A stretch of DNA of 64,000 nucleotides from Streptomyces sp. NBC_00258 (GCF_036182465.1 NZ_CP108081.1:868001-932000); one strand, 5' to 3'. Positions 32,662 to 41,948 are shown, counted from the stretch's first letter. Notes: generated by a model from the letters alone, not told the origin. Numbers and translations are program-made.

Positions 32662-34617
32662 TGTCGGTGTGAGGTCTCAGGAGATGCTTGACCGTTTGTG
32701 CTCCGGACATGGTTGACACGTTCGGCTGAACGTCCGCCATCCCCCAACTGCCGGTGCTGCAGGGCTGCTTCCGTCGGTGACGTGGATGTTCAGCAGTTGG
32801 CCGAATACCGCTACCGGGCTGTCCGCGAGGTGCTCGGTGGCTCCCCGATCGGTGAGGTCGCGGCCCGGTATGGCACCTCACGTCAAACGCTGCACAGCTG
32901 GCGGCGGCGGTTCGAGCAAGAGGGCATGCCCGGTCTGCTGGATCGCTCCCGGCGCCCGCGGAACAGTCCCACGCGCCTCTCTGCAGAGGTTGAAGCTGAG
33001 ATCTGCGAACTGCGTCGCCGGCATCCCCGGTGGGGTGCCCGCCGGATCTCCCACGAGCTGTCCGGCCGCGGGCTGGAGGCGGCGCCTTCGCGGGCCACGG
33101 TGCATCGAGTGCTGTCCCGCAACGGCCTGGTCCGCACCCAGGAACAGCAACATCCGCGCAAGTACCGCCGGTGGCAGCGTGAGGCGCCCATGCACCTGTG
33201 GCAGATGGACCTGGTCGGCGGGGTTCCGCTGGCCGACGGCCGGGAGTGCAAGATGGTCACTGGCATCGACGATCACTCCCGGTTCGTCGTGATCGCCTCC
33301 GTCGTGGCCGTGCCCAGTGCCCGAGCGGTGTGCTCGGCCTTCACCGCCGCGATGCGCCGTTACGGGGTTCCCTTCGAGGTCCTGACGGACAACGGCAAGC
33401 AGTTCACCGGCCGTCATACCCGCCCCCAGCCGGTGGAGGTGCTCTTCGAGCGCATCTGCCGGGAGAACGGCATCACCCAGCGGCTGACCAAGCCGCGTTC
33501 ACCCACCACCACGGGCAAGATCGAACGCTTTCACCGCACCCTGCGTGAGGAGTTCCTCGATCATGTGGCGCCGTTCGAGTCGCTAGCCGCGGCCCAGGAA
33601 GCGATCGACGGTTGGGTGCACGCCTACAACCACCAGCGCCCGCACCAGGCCCTGAGCATGGCCACCCCGATCAGTCTCTTCCGTCCCCATGCTGCCGTCC
33701 GCGGCGGTGCCCAGCATCCCGAACAGGCCGTCGCCGAGCTGGAGTTGTCCGTTGAGGCCGTCGAACCGCCTGTCCTGCCCCCGCAGGGCACCGCGATCGA
33801 GTTCGACGTGCGGGTGCCGCCCAGCGGTGAGATCGCCCTGGTGACGGGCAGGCAGCGAGTCGGCATCCACCAGGCACTGGCCGGCCGGACGCTGACGGTC
33901 TGGGCGAACCACCGCAGCGTCCACTTTCTCCTTGACGGGCACCTCGTCACCACGGTCCCGTCCCGGCTGCGGCCGGAGGATCTCGCCTACCTGACCATGC
34001 GCTACGGAGCCCGTCCGGCCGGTCCCGAGCCCGCACCCCCGGCCCTGCCCAGGGCCCGCAGCGGCACGGCCATTCTCGCCGCCGGCGAACCCGTCGAGGT
34101 CGACCGCAAGGTCCATCGCGACGGGATCGTCTGCCTGGCTGGGGGCCGCTACCAGGTCGGATTCGCCCTCGCCGGCCGCACGATCACCCTCCGTCTCGAC
34201 GGACACCTCATGCACGCCATCGCCGACAACGCTCTGATGGGAACGTGGCCCTGTCCCGTTCCGGCCGACCGTCTGGGGCAGATCGACAGGGCTCGGACCG
34301 CGAGGTCTCCGCTGCCGCCTCCGCCCCTGCCGGCTGGTGCCATCCGAGCCCAGCGCAAGGTGCACGCGAGCGGCCGCTTCATGATCAACGGCCAGTTCAT
34401 CAAGCTCGGCCCGCGGCATGCGGGAAAGATCGTCACCGTCGTCATCGAGGACACCTACTACCGGATCCTGCACGGGGAGGACGAACTCGCTGTCAGACCC
34501 CGCAAGCACCTCGGGCCGATCACCAGGCTCTACGTCAAAGGCATGGGCACCCAGAAGGACCGTCAAGGATCTCCTGACGACAAACCGTCAAGGAAGTCCT
34601 GAGACCTCACACCGACA
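32662..34617. mobile_element. IS481-family element, 1,956 bp, complete
   Basis: Inverted repeats TGTCGGTGTGAGGTCTCAGG lie at both ends, flanked by the direct repeat CACTTG (32656-32661 and 34618-34623). One intact transposase fills it. It interrupts a small CxxC gene. With intact ends, duplication and transposase, this is the most recently mobile element in the window. Confidence 0.93.
32698..34602 (+). CDS. IS481-family transposase with C-terminal beta-repeat extension
   Basis: The protein is up to 634 aa. The N-terminal HTH is PIGEVAARYGTSRQTLHSWR. The rve core has Asp in WQMDLVGGVPL, Asp in EVLTDNGKQFTG and Glu in TTGKIERFHRTLREEF. After the core come three related ~80 aa beta segments (GRQRVGIHQALAGRTLTVW, GGRYQVGFALAGRTITLRL, NGQFIKLGPRHAGKIVTVV), an extension about 300 residues longer than most IS481 transposases. 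True start may be a GTG near 32776 rather than 32698. Confidence 0.9.
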   Translation: MLRTWLTRSAERPPSPNCRCCRAASVGDVDVQQLAEYRYRAVREVLGGSPIGEVAARYGTSRQTLHSWRRRFEQEGMPGLLDRSRRPRNSPTRLSAEVEAEICELRRRHPRWGARRISHELSGRGLEAAPSRATVHRVLSRNGLVRTQEQQHPRKYRRWQREAPMHLWQMDLVGGVPLADGRECKMVTGIDDHSRFVVIASVVAVPSARAVCSAFTAAMRRYGVPFEVLTDNGKQFTGRHTRPQPVEVLFERICRENGITQRLTKPRSPTTTGKIERFHRTLREEFLDHVAPFESLAAAQEAIDGWVHAYNHQRPHQALSMATPISLFRPHAAVRGGAQHPEQAVAELELSVEAVEPPVLPPQGTAIEFDVRVPPSGEIALVTGRQRVGIHQALAGRTLTVWANHRSVHFLLDGHLVTTVPSRLRPEDLAYLTMRYGARPAGPEPAPPALPRARSGTAILAAGEPVEVDRKVHRDGIVCLAGGRYQVGFALAGRTITLRLDGHLMHAIADNALMGTWPCPVPADRLGQIDRARTARSPLPPPPLPAGAIRAQRKVHASGRFMINGQFIKLGPRHAGKIVTVVIEDTYYRILHGEDELAVRPRKHLGPITRLYVKGMGTQKDRQGSPDDKPSRKS

Positions 34618-34752
34618 CACTTGTTCCGTTGCTGTCGTATTCCTGTAGGCACGGTCCCGGCGATGGTTCGCCGAACTGCTGTGTATGAGGGAGCGAATTG
34701 GGACCCTGAGACCTTGGGGCTGGGATCTGAGTACGTGTACTCATGCACCTGG

Positions 34753-34780
34753 CCCTGCCTCACCGGAAGGTGGGGCAGGG
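34753..34780. promoter_or_regulatory. Terminator-like hairpin just before the lipoprotein start
   Basis: A 12 bp stem, CCCTGCCTCACC / GGTGGGGCAGGG (one G-T pair), has a GGAA loop and ends eight bases before ATG 34789. It could be the terminator of an upstream transcript or a translational switch for the lipoprotein. Confidence 0.45.
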
Positions 34781-34788
34781 GTGCGGAA

Positions 34789-35565
34789 ATGAAGAAGACC
34801 ATGGCGGCCCGGTGGCGCCGAGGCTATGGGCGGTGCACGCAAGCGGGCGGGCTGCTGCTGACATTCGCCCTGGTGGGACTGACTGCGGCGTGCTCCCGCG
34901 AGCCGGCGGACAAGGAACTGCGTACGCAGGCCACGTCATCCGAAGCGGAATCTCGCCGGGCAATGGAAGCGCGGAAGATACGCGCCCTGATCGCGCGCTT
35001 GACTGCTGTCGAAGGCCTGGAGCACTTGCTCACCCGCTCTATCGACTCCTGTCACGGGCCCCAAGACGGCTCGATATTCGAGAACAACCGGTCTCCGTAC
35101 GCCCTCACGTGCAGCATGCGGGCCGACGCCTACTTCGGCGTCCGAGGAGAGATCACCGGCGTGTTGTCCCGGATCCGCGCGGCCAGCATCGCGACCTGGG
35201 GACCGCAGGACGGCGAGGGGCGGGATATGCCGTACGCGGCCGGCACCGTGACCTATGCGCTCGACTACCACCGCGCTCGAGGCAAGTTCCAGGACGGCAC
35301 CCTGATGCCCGCGCCGACACTCGAAGCCCCTGGGCTCCGGCTCGACTGGGACCGGTCGGACCCGTCACTCCCGAATCGGGTTGAGGAGCCCGACCCGTGC
35401 CCCGAGACCGGGTCCGCCGTGATCTATTGGCGCTGCTCGATCGCTCCAGAGGACCCGATGACCGTGGCAGCCGCACGAGCCCGCTATGACACCGTTCTAA
35501 CCCTCAGCCTCGGCCGCTGGGACTCCTCCGCGTACAACTACTTCACCGTGCCCCGCCGGCAATGA
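34789..35565 (+). CDS. Secreted lipoprotein, unknown function
   Basis: The protein is 258 aa. The N-terminus MKKTMAARWRRGYGR is basic, followed by the hydrophobic core LLLTFALVGLTAAC, a clear lipobox (LTA-AC) for diacylglycerol modification. The mature part has four Cys (SIDSCHG, LTCSMR, DPCPETG, YWRCSI) that could form two disulfides. No family recognised. It would be anchored on the outer face of the membrane. Start 34789 is preceded by GCGG and a hairpin. Confidence 0.75.
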   Translation: MKKTMAARWRRGYGRCTQAGGLLLTFALVGLTAACSREPADKELRTQATSSEAESRRAMEARKIRALIARLTAVEGLEHLLTRSIDSCHGPQDGSIFENNRSPYALTCSMRADAYFGVRGEITGVLSRIRAASIATWGPQDGEGRDMPYAAGTVTYALDYHRARGKFQDGTLMPAPTLEAPGLRLDWDRSDPSLPNRVEEPDPCPETGSAVIYWRCSIAPEDPMTVAAARARYDTVLTLSLGRWDSSAYNYFTVPRRQ

Positions 35566-35724
35566 TCCCTCGCGCGCCAGCGGTGAACAGCGGGAGTCTG
35601 TGCTGGCGCAGAGCACGCTGTTCGCGAGGAACGCGGTGATGTCAGCGGGCGTACGGAATCTGGCTGTCGAGGGTGTGACGGTGTAGCTGTGCTGGGCCAG
35701 GAGGGGCTGGACTTGGCCAAGGGG

Positions 35725-35792
35725 TCATGCCGGCCCGAATACTCTGCCCGGGTTGAGGATCCCGGCCGGGTCGAGAGCACGCTTCACCGGCG
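35725..35792 (-). pseudogene. FAD-linked oxidase C-terminal scrap
   Basis: The minus strand reads VKRALDPAGILNPGRVFGPA, stop at 35725. This is the typical end of FAD-binding-4/FAD-oxidase-C proteins (ALDPxGILNPGKVF). The rest of the gene is absent. The surrounding region 35566-36124 shows no other gene I can support. Confidence 0.7.
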
Positions 35793-36124
35793 GGTCGCAA
35801 CGGTAGGGAGGGTGTCAATCCCTGCACGACGGGCGCCCGATGACGGATGGGAACCACTACGCTCCCGGCTCTACGCGCTGGATGCTGACACCGGCCGGAC
35901 CCCATGGTCCCGCCCCCTTCCCGACATCGCATTTCCGGAGGTGCACCAGGAGGTTTCGTCGCCTGCCCGCCGCCAGGAAGCCCTGTCGTCCTGCCATCAG
36001 GACCGTCTTACGAGAGTCTGACGCGGCCACCGTTCTGCATCGGCACACCGCTCCCACTGGCCACTCTGGTGTCGTCCACAGCCGTGTACCGCACTGCGCC
36101 GACATAGAGGAACGGAACATAGAC

Positions 36125-37375
36125 ATGTACAGCAGCCGCAAGACCCACCGTCGCACGAGCCGGTCCGCCGACATACAAGGCGGTCACCGGGTGAAGTCCA
36201 GGACACGGCGCATCGTGGTCGGCGGCGGGGCCCTGGCCATCGCCGGGGCCGCGACGGTGGCTGTGTCACTGGCCTCGGCGAGCCAGTACTCCGGGAGCAC
36301 GGCCGGGGCCGACCATGCGGTCTTCGTCCAGGGCAACGAGCTGGACGGCAACACCATCCATGTGTTCGCGCGGGACGACGACGGCAAACTGAGTCCCTCG
36401 GGGACCTTCGCGACCGGTGGCCAGGGCGGTGACCAGGTCGACGCACCCACCGACTCGCTCGCCTCCCAGGGCTCACTCGTCTACGACGACCCTTCAGGCA
36501 TGCTGCTGGCCGTCAACGCGGGCAGCGGCACGGTGACCTCCTTCCGCGTCGAAGGGCAACAGCTCAAGGACCGGCGCGTCGTGGACTCCGGCGGCGAGTT
36601 CCCGGCCAGTATCGCCGTGCACGGCAAGGTCGCGTACGTCATGAACGCCGGCGGCGAGGGCAGCGTCCAGGGCTTCAGGATCACCAGCAAGGGGCTCAAG
36701 CCCCTGAAGGGGTCCCACCGTTCCCTGAGCCTGGACAACGAGGACACACCGCGCTTCGACACCTCGCCGGGCGAGGTCGAATTCGCCCCGGACGGTCGCA
36801 ATCTGATCGTCACCACCAAGGGCAACAACACCGTCGAGGTCTTCCCGATGAAGCCGAACGGCCTGCCAGCCGTCGCCGAACCGGTCGTCAACAAGTCGGC
36901 CGGCGGCGTGCCGTTTGCGATCAGCTTCGACGGGACCGGGAAGCGGATGCTGGTCGCCGAGGCCGAGAAGTCCACCGTCACCACGTACCAGGTGAAGCGC
37001 GACGGCAAGCTGAAGGTCCTTCAACAGCCCCTGGCCAGCGGCCAGGAGGTCCTGTGCTGGCTGGAGCGCGCGGGCGACTTCTTCTACGGCGGCAACACCG
37101 GAAACTCCACCGTCACCGGATACCGCATGGACAAGCGAGGCAAGCTGGCCCTGACCAACGAGGTGGGCATCGCCGCCCCGCCCTCCGCCAACTCGCAGGG
37201 CGTCATCGACCTCGCCGTGACCGAGGACGAGAGGTTCGTCTACGTCCAGAACGCCGTCTCCGGCACCGTCGACGGCTTCCGCGTCGAAGCCAACGGCTCC
37301 CTCACCAAGGTCACGACGGCCGAGGACCTTCCCGCCTTCGACGAGTCCGGCATGGAAGGCATCGCCGCCGTCTGA
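36125..37375 (+). CDS. Secreted lactonase-family (6-phosphogluconolactonase-like) beta-propeller
   Basis: The protein is 416 aa. Basic residues KSRTRR precede a hydrophobic signal (VVGGGALAIAGAATVAVSLA) and cleavage near ASASQ. The body has repeated blades: AVFVQGNELDGNTIHVFARD, LLAVNAGSGTVTSFRVEG, YVMNAGGEGSVQGFRI, VTTKGNNTVEVFPM, YVQNAVSGTVDGFRVEANG. This matches the Lactonase (YVTN-like, PF10282 type) pattern. It is probably extracellular. Start could also be GTG 36191; ATG 36125 is chosen as the first with GAGG upstream. Confidence 0.85.
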   Translation: MYSSRKTHRRTSRSADIQGGHRVKSRTRRIVVGGGALAIAGAATVAVSLASASQYSGSTAGADHAVFVQGNELDGNTIHVFARDDDGKLSPSGTFATGGQGGDQVDAPTDSLASQGSLVYDDPSGMLLAVNAGSGTVTSFRVEGQQLKDRRVVDSGGEFPASIAVHGKVAYVMNAGGEGSVQGFRITSKGLKPLKGSHRSLSLDNEDTPRFDTSPGEVEFAPDGRNLIVTTKGNNTVEVFPMKPNGLPAVAEPVVNKSAGGVPFAISFDGTGKRMLVAEAEKSTVTTYQVKRDGKLKVLQQPLASGQEVLCWLERAGDFFYGGNTGNSTVTGYRMDKRGKLALTNEVGIAAPPSANSQGVIDLAVTEDERFVYVQNAVSGTVDGFRVEANGSLTKVTTAEDLPAFDESGMEGIAAV

Positions 37376-37450
37376 CATCGGGACACGACCGTCTCAGAGA
37401 ACCCCATCCAGACGCACAGACTTCCGCGGCCGCCTGGAGGGTTCCTCTAA

Positions 37451-38338
37451 CTGATGGTTTCAGAATGAGGTTCGGAGTCGTCTCAAGCAGATGATGCTGC
37501 AGGCAAGTTGGAGGAAGCCCAGGTGGAGATCTGCGCGCTTCTCGTAGCGGATCCGCAGCCGTTTGAACTGGTGCAGCCAGGCAAATGTGCGCTCCACGAC
37601 CCAACGCGTCTTTCCCAGGCCGGAGCCGTGCGTGATGCCTTTTCGGGCGAACTTGGGTGTGATGCCGCGAGCCCGGAGAAGGCGGCGGTACTTGTCGTAG
37701 TCGTAACCGCGGTCGGCGAACAGCCGACTTGGCCGGTGCCTGGGTCGACCGCGGACACCACGGATGCGGGGTATCGCATCGAGCAGGGGCATCAGCTGGG
37801 TGATGTCGTGGCGGTTCCCGCTGGTCAGTGAGACGCAAAGGGGGTGCCTTGCCGGTCGACGATCAAGTGGTGCTTGCTGCCGGGCCGGGCCCGGTCGACC
37901 GGCGAAGGTCCGGTGTGAGCCCCCCTTTCAGAGCCCTCACGTGCGATCCGTCGATCGCGGCGTCGTCCATGTCCAGCAGACCCGCCGCACGCAGCTCGGC
38001 CAGCAGCACCTCGTGCAGTTGCGGCCAGACACCGGCCTCGGTCCAGTCCCGCAGTCGCCGCCAGGCCGTCACGCCACTGCAGCCGACCTGTTCTGCGGGA
38101 ACGTCCCGCCAGCTCACGCTTTTGCACAGCCCGTAGACGATGCCTCTGAGCGCAGCCCGGTCATCTGCCGGCAACCGCCCCGGATACCGATGCCGCCGAG
38201 GCGGCCGAGCAGGTAAAAGCGGGGCTACACGTTCCCACAGGTCATCAGGCACAAGTTCAGCAGCCACTCAACCGATCCTGCCGACACAACACCCAACTGC
38301 CAAGCCCCACAACGAATGTCATTCTGAAACGGTCAGTA
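37451..38338. mobile_element. IS5-family (IS427 group) element, 888 bp
   Basis: Terminal inverted repeats CTGA(TG/CC)GTTTCAGAATGA are flanked by a TAA duplication (37448-37450 and 38339-38341), as expected of IS427-group elements. It encodes an orfA/orfB transposase on the minus strand. Confidence 0.88.
37460..38267 (-). pseudogene. IS5/IS427 transposase OrfA-OrfB with an extra frameshift
   Basis: OrfA (from 38267): LVPDDLWERVAPLLPARPP, SWRDVPAEQVGCSGVTAW, DDAAIDGSHVRALKGG. At AAAGGGGGG (near 37930), a classic slippery run, the -1 frame continues as AHTGPSPVDRARPGSKHHLI. A second shift, a one-base loss near 37840, has no slippery signal; the reading VSLTSGNRHDITQLMPLL then runs to GKTRWVVERTFAWLHQFKRL and the stop at 37460. 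The first shift is the normal programmed one, the second is damage. Confidence 0.8.
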
Positions 38339-38365
38339 AATCGGAGAGCCGCCTTCCACAACGGA

Positions 38366-38393
38366 AGCCCCAGGCCCTGAACTGGGGCTTCTC
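38366..38393. terminator. Strong hairpin of uncertain origin
   Basis: A 10 bp perfect stem, GAAGCCCCAG / CTGGGGCTTC, with an 8-base loop lies 27 bases beyond the IS5 end. It could be a terminator or a leftover right-end hairpin of an IS200/IS605-type element. The rest of 38342-38691 shows no gene I can support. Confidence 0.45.
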
Positions 38394-38691
38394 ATGGACC
38401 GGGTGACGTTGAACGTACTCGCGCTCTCGCATGCGCGGCCAAGAAGCCAGATGCTCACGCCCAGCGGTGCTGAGCGACGCGGCACCAGTTGCAGCCCCGG
38501 TCATGGGCCGCCGACGAGGCGAGGCACTGCAGACGATCCACGTCGCGCGGCCCCGCAGGTCGCCATACGCCTCAACCCCCTGCGCCGACCCAAGCGCGTA
38601 CGTACCTCGAGCCCATACGCGAGTTGCCGCACGAAGCTTCAACAGGATGCCCGAGAGCCATACTTACTGTAGCCATGCGGGGACCATCCCT

Positions 38692-39252
38692 TTGACGACT
38701 CAATACGCGAGAGGCAGCAATCCGGTGAGCAGCGGCAACCAGGGCGTGCGGAAGGCCGAGGTACGGCTCAAGTGGGATCCGAGTCCCTGGAACCAGCCAC
38801 CCCACCATCTCGACATCATCGCCGCGACCTACTCGGCGGACGCCCCGTACGGGAGACCGGTGTACATCGTCCACTTCGACAGCCGCTCACCGGACGGCAC
38901 CATCAACATGAGCCGGCACAGCCAGACCGGCCAGGGCTTCGGCTACGTCGAAGTGATGACCCTGGAGCTCGATCGCCTCGCCCCCTCCTACGCACGGGTG
39001 GTCGTGGGCGTGGCAATCCACCAGAACAGCGGCCCCAAAACCTTCGGTGACCTGTCGAACGCCGGAGTGCTCGTCGCCGAGGGCTACAAGGAACTCCTCA
39101 AGGACGACTTCGCGCAGGTCTCCGGATGCACCGCCACAACGGTCGCGGAGTTCACCCGGGACGCCTCTGCGGCATGGGAGTTTCACAAGATGGTCCGGGG
39201 ATTCGACAGCGACCCCGAGATCTTCACCGCGGAGATGGGCAGCACCCCGTAA
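38692..39252 (+). CDS. TerD-family (tellurium/stress) protein
   Basis: The protein is 186 aa with a probable TTG start (LTTQYARGSNPVS) preceded by GGGGA. The core is AEVRLKWDPSPWNQPPHHLD, IVHFDSRSPDGTINMSRHSQ, GYVEVMTLELDRLAPSYARV, VGVAIHQNSGPKTFGDLSNA. These are the TerD/TerE calcium-binding beta-sandwich motifs. Such proteins act in tellurite resistance and in general stress or phage-related membrane functions. It is a lone copy, not in a ter operon. The start codon is less certain than the identity. Confidence 0.82.
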   Translation: MTTQYARGSNPVSSGNQGVRKAEVRLKWDPSPWNQPPHHLDIIAATYSADAPYGRPVYIVHFDSRSPDGTINMSRHSQTGQGFGYVEVMTLELDRLAPSYARVVVGVAIHQNSGPKTFGDLSNAGVLVAEGYKELLKDDFAQVSGCTATTVAEFTRDASAAWEFHKMVRGFDSDPEIFTAEMGSTP

Positions 39253-39643
39253 CCCGACCGGCCGACAAAGCCCGAGACGCGACCGATCGCGGTGAACCCG
39301 CCCCGCCACTGCCCCACCCGGAGTTCCCCGCGAGCAGCCGATGCGCGAGAACTGCTCGAAGGCGCGGCAGGGTGCGTACGGGATAACGGAGGCCTGGTGC
39401 CGAGCCTGGTACTGGTGGCGGCGTAGCAGGGTTCGTGACCTTCGCCGTCTGCCTCGGCCTCTGCCGTACGGCAGTCGCGCGCCGAGCATGTGCGATCGCA
39501 GATATCGCATCATCCGACTTTGTTGGGGCTCCCTCGGCCAGTACCGGAACAACAGGGCTGCGAGCCGCAGGTTTTACGTAGGGTCCGGGCATCGGTGAGG
39601 GGGCGACGCCCGAGCCTCGCAGTGACACGGAGGAGACGTCGGT

Positions 39644-40018
39644 ATGAGCAATGTCGAGATTTGTCTGAAGGAGATCATGGCTTCGATCGAGGGCGCGTTA
39701 GGAACTGCTCTGGTCGACTACACCAGTGGCATGGCGCTGGGCACTCTGGGGGGCAGCAAGGACCTCGACCTGACTGTTGCGGCGGCGGGCAACACGGATG
39801 TGATCCGAGCCAAGACCCGCACCATGGAACACCTCGGACTCAAGGGTGAGATCGAGGACATCCTGATCACACTCGTCAGCCAGTACCACATCCTCCGCCC
39901 GCTCAAGGGCCGTGGCGGCAACGGCTTGTTCCTCTACCTCGTACTCGACAAGAAGAAATCCAACCTCGCAATGGCCCGCCACCAGCTCAAGACCATCGAG
40001 ACCCAACTGGACGTATAG
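39644..40018 (+). CDS. Roadblock/LC7-like protein
   Basis: The protein is 124 aa. EIMASIEGALGTALVDYTSG, MALGTLGGSKDLDLTVAAAG and ILITLVSQYHILRPLK fit the alpha-beta-beta-beta roadblock fold (MglB-like). No partner GTPase lies beside it, unlike the usual conservon arrangement. GGAGGAG before ATG 39644 makes the start clear. It may modulate a GTPase or sensor elsewhere. The 390 bp before it (39253-39643) shows no gene I can support. Confidence 0.7.
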   Translation: MSNVEICLKEIMASIEGALGTALVDYTSGMALGTLGGSKDLDLTVAAAGNTDVIRAKTRTMEHLGLKGEIEDILITLVSQYHILRPLKGRGGNGLFLYLVLDKKKSNLAMARHQLKTIETQLDV

Positions 40019-40035
40019 AAGAACGCGTGTTCCAT

Positions 40036-40114
40036 GGCCCCGCACGCCCACGACTTGAAGACTTCTTCAACTCGGCACATTGAGATCAGATCAATCCCAT
40101 GGGCGTGCGGGGCC
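40036..40114. repeat. 15 bp perfect inverted repeat, 49 bp apart
   Basis: GGCCCCGCACGCCCA at 40036-40050 and its reverse complement at 40100-40114. It lies between the roadblock stop and the ArsR-family start, so it could be a long-loop terminator or an operator region for the ArsR protein. Confidence 0.7.
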
Positions 40115-40212
40115 GGATGCACCAGGATCGGTCAGCAAGACCCCCCGCGGTGGTACGTACAGGGCCGCCGCGCCGGATGCAGCCCGTCGAGTGCGGCAGG
40201 GAGCGATTGACC

Positions 40213-40584
40213 ATGCAGGTCCCCCTCTACCAGGCCAAGGCCGAGTTCTTCCGGATGCTCGGACACCCGGTACGCATCCGGGTCCTGGAGCTGCTGCAAT
40301 ATGGGCCCGTCTCCGTACGCGACCTGCTCAGCGAGATCGAGATCGAACCGTCCAGTCTCTCCCAGCAATTGGCCGTACTGCGCCGCTCTGGGATCGTGGT
40401 GTCCATCCGGGAAGGCTCTACCGTCAGCTACGCCCTTGCCGGCGGTGATGTGGCCGAGCTCCTGCGCGCAGCCCGCCGGATCCTGACCGAATTGATCACT
40501 GGCCAGAGCGAGTTGCTCGCCGAACTCCAGCAGGCAGACCCCCAACCGGCCCTCACCCCCGGCGGAGGCGACCGGCACTCCTGA
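40213..40584 (+). CDS. ArsR-family winged-helix regulator
   Basis: The protein is 123 aa. AEFFRMLGHPVRIRVLELLQ, VSVRDLLSEIEIEPSSLSQQ and LAVLRRSGIVVSIREGSTV make a complete ArsR HTH and wing. No Cys metal ligands are present. In streptomycetes this subgroup normally sits directly upstream of a SulP anion transporter. Here the next sequence is IS debris, so the regulator appears orphaned. GGGAG precedes ATG 40213. Confidence 0.88.
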   Translation: MQVPLYQAKAEFFRMLGHPVRIRVLELLQYGPVSVRDLLSEIEIEPSSLSQQLAVLRRSGIVVSIREGSTVSYALAGGDVAELLRAARRILTELITGQSELLAELQQADPQPALTPGGGDRHS

Positions 40585-40639
40585 CGCTCGGGCCCTGTGG
40601 CCCAGCCTCGAACTCCAGGGCAATCAACGGACCAGAATT

Positions 40640-40843
40640 GCCCCTCGTCCGGAGCGCGTTCGCTCCGGCCGCCCGCACCCAGTGGGGTAGCGTCTCCGGG
40701 TTGACTCCCCGATCGGCGGCAACCGACCTGACCGTCACTCCCAGGCGGGACTGGTCCAGCGCGACCACGTCCGCCTTGAACTCCGGCGGAGAGTGCTTCA
40801 AGACCACGAGATGTCCGTTCTCAGATCCCCAAGATCTAGTCAT
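40640..40843 (-). pseudogene. IS3-type OrfA N-terminal remnant
   Basis: KHSPPEFKADVVALDQSRLG, TVRSVAADRGVNPETLPHWV is the HTH of an IS3-type OrfA protein. The frame then runs into unrelated sequence near the ArsR stop and has no OrfB. Confidence 0.65.
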
Positions 40844-40904
40844 ACATGTCTAAAACTACCGATCATGGTTGACACCTGGGTCTCTGATCACTACGGAGAT
40901 CCAC

Positions 40905-41787
40905 ATGTCGAAACCCAACGTCACCCCGCCGCTTGACCGTGAGGCCAAGCGGCGGCTGGCGGTCATACGTCACGTCGAAGACGTCACCGGGAACGTCGCC
41001 ATGTCCTGCCGCTATTTCGGGATCAGCCGGCAGGCGTACTACACCTGGTACCGCCGCTACCAGGCCAAGGGAGCCGAGGGCCTGCGCACCCGCTCCAAGG
41101 CCCCCAAGCACAGCCCCAACGCGACACACGTCGAGGTCGTCGGGAAGATCATCTACCTTCGGCAGAGCCACCACTTCGGCCCCGAGAAGATCGCCATGTA
41201 CCTCAAGCGGTACCACGACGTCACCATCAGCAAATCCGGCGTCTGGCGCATCCTCAACCGCCTGAACATGGGCCGCCTGCCGACCTCCCAGCGCTACGAG
41301 AAACAACTGCCCGGCCACCGCGTCCAGATCGACGTCAAGTTCATCGAGCCCCTCGCCTCGATGCCGCAGGGCCGCCGCGGCGGGCGCAACAAGTACTTCC
41401 AGTTCACCGCGATCGACGACTGCACCCGCCTGCGCGTCCTGCGGATCTACCCCACGCCGAACCGGGCGACCGCGATCCAGTTCCTCGACTACGTCATCCA
41501 GCGCCTGCCGTTCCAGGTCGAGGTCATCCAGACCGACAACGGCATCGCCCACACCTACATCAAGCCCCGCACACCACGCTTGATCGGCAAAGTCGAACGC
41601 TCCCACCGCATCGACGCCGAGGAGTTCTACCGACTCCTCGACGACGTCATCATCGACGACGCCGAGGCCTTCAACGACAAGCTGCGCAAGTGGGGAGGAC
41701 TACTACAACTACCATCGCCCACACTGCGGCCTCGGCGGCCAGACCCCCTACGAACGCCCCAAGCAGAAGACCACGGCCCAGGCGTAA
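40905..41787 (+). pseudogene. IS481-type transposase with an internal deletion and frameshift
   Basis: It starts MSKPNVTPPLDREAKRRLAV, with HTH NVAMSCRYFGISRQAYYTWY. First Asp in RVQIDVKFIEP, second in VIQTDNG. The ~17 residues that normally follow (EF...HLLDKG) are missing, so IAHTYIKPRTPRLIGKVERS comes straight after. A one-base insertion near 41695 then shifts the frame. The real ending, EDYYNYHRPHCGLGGQTPYE, is in the next frame to TAA 41787. Not functional. Confidence 0.8.
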
Positions 41788-41789
41788 CC

Positions 41790-41939
41790 GGTGATCATCA
41801 GTTGCACACCGCCCGGGCACCCGTCGAACGAGGCATGGCACGGCTGAAGTCCTGGCAGATCTTCCGCAGATCCCGCATCAGCCCCAACCGCATGAGCGTC
41901 ATCACCAAAGCCGTCCTCACCCTGGAGAGGCAACGCTGA
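41790..41939 (+). pseudogene. IS5-type (DDE_Tnp_4) C-terminal remnant
   Basis: HTARAPVERGMARLKSWQIF, RRSRISPNRMSVITKAVLTL, ERQR, stop. This is the conserved C-terminus of a DDE_Tnp_4-type transposase with the catalytic Glu in PVERG. It is in frame with, but unrelated to, the IS481 piece before it. Confidence 0.65.
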
Positions 41940-41948
41940 AAACGGCTC

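Noticed and set aside
38366..38393. Hairpin considered as proof of an IS200/IS605 right end
   Set aside because: No tnpA or tnpB sequence is next to it; kept only as a hairpin of uncertain origin.
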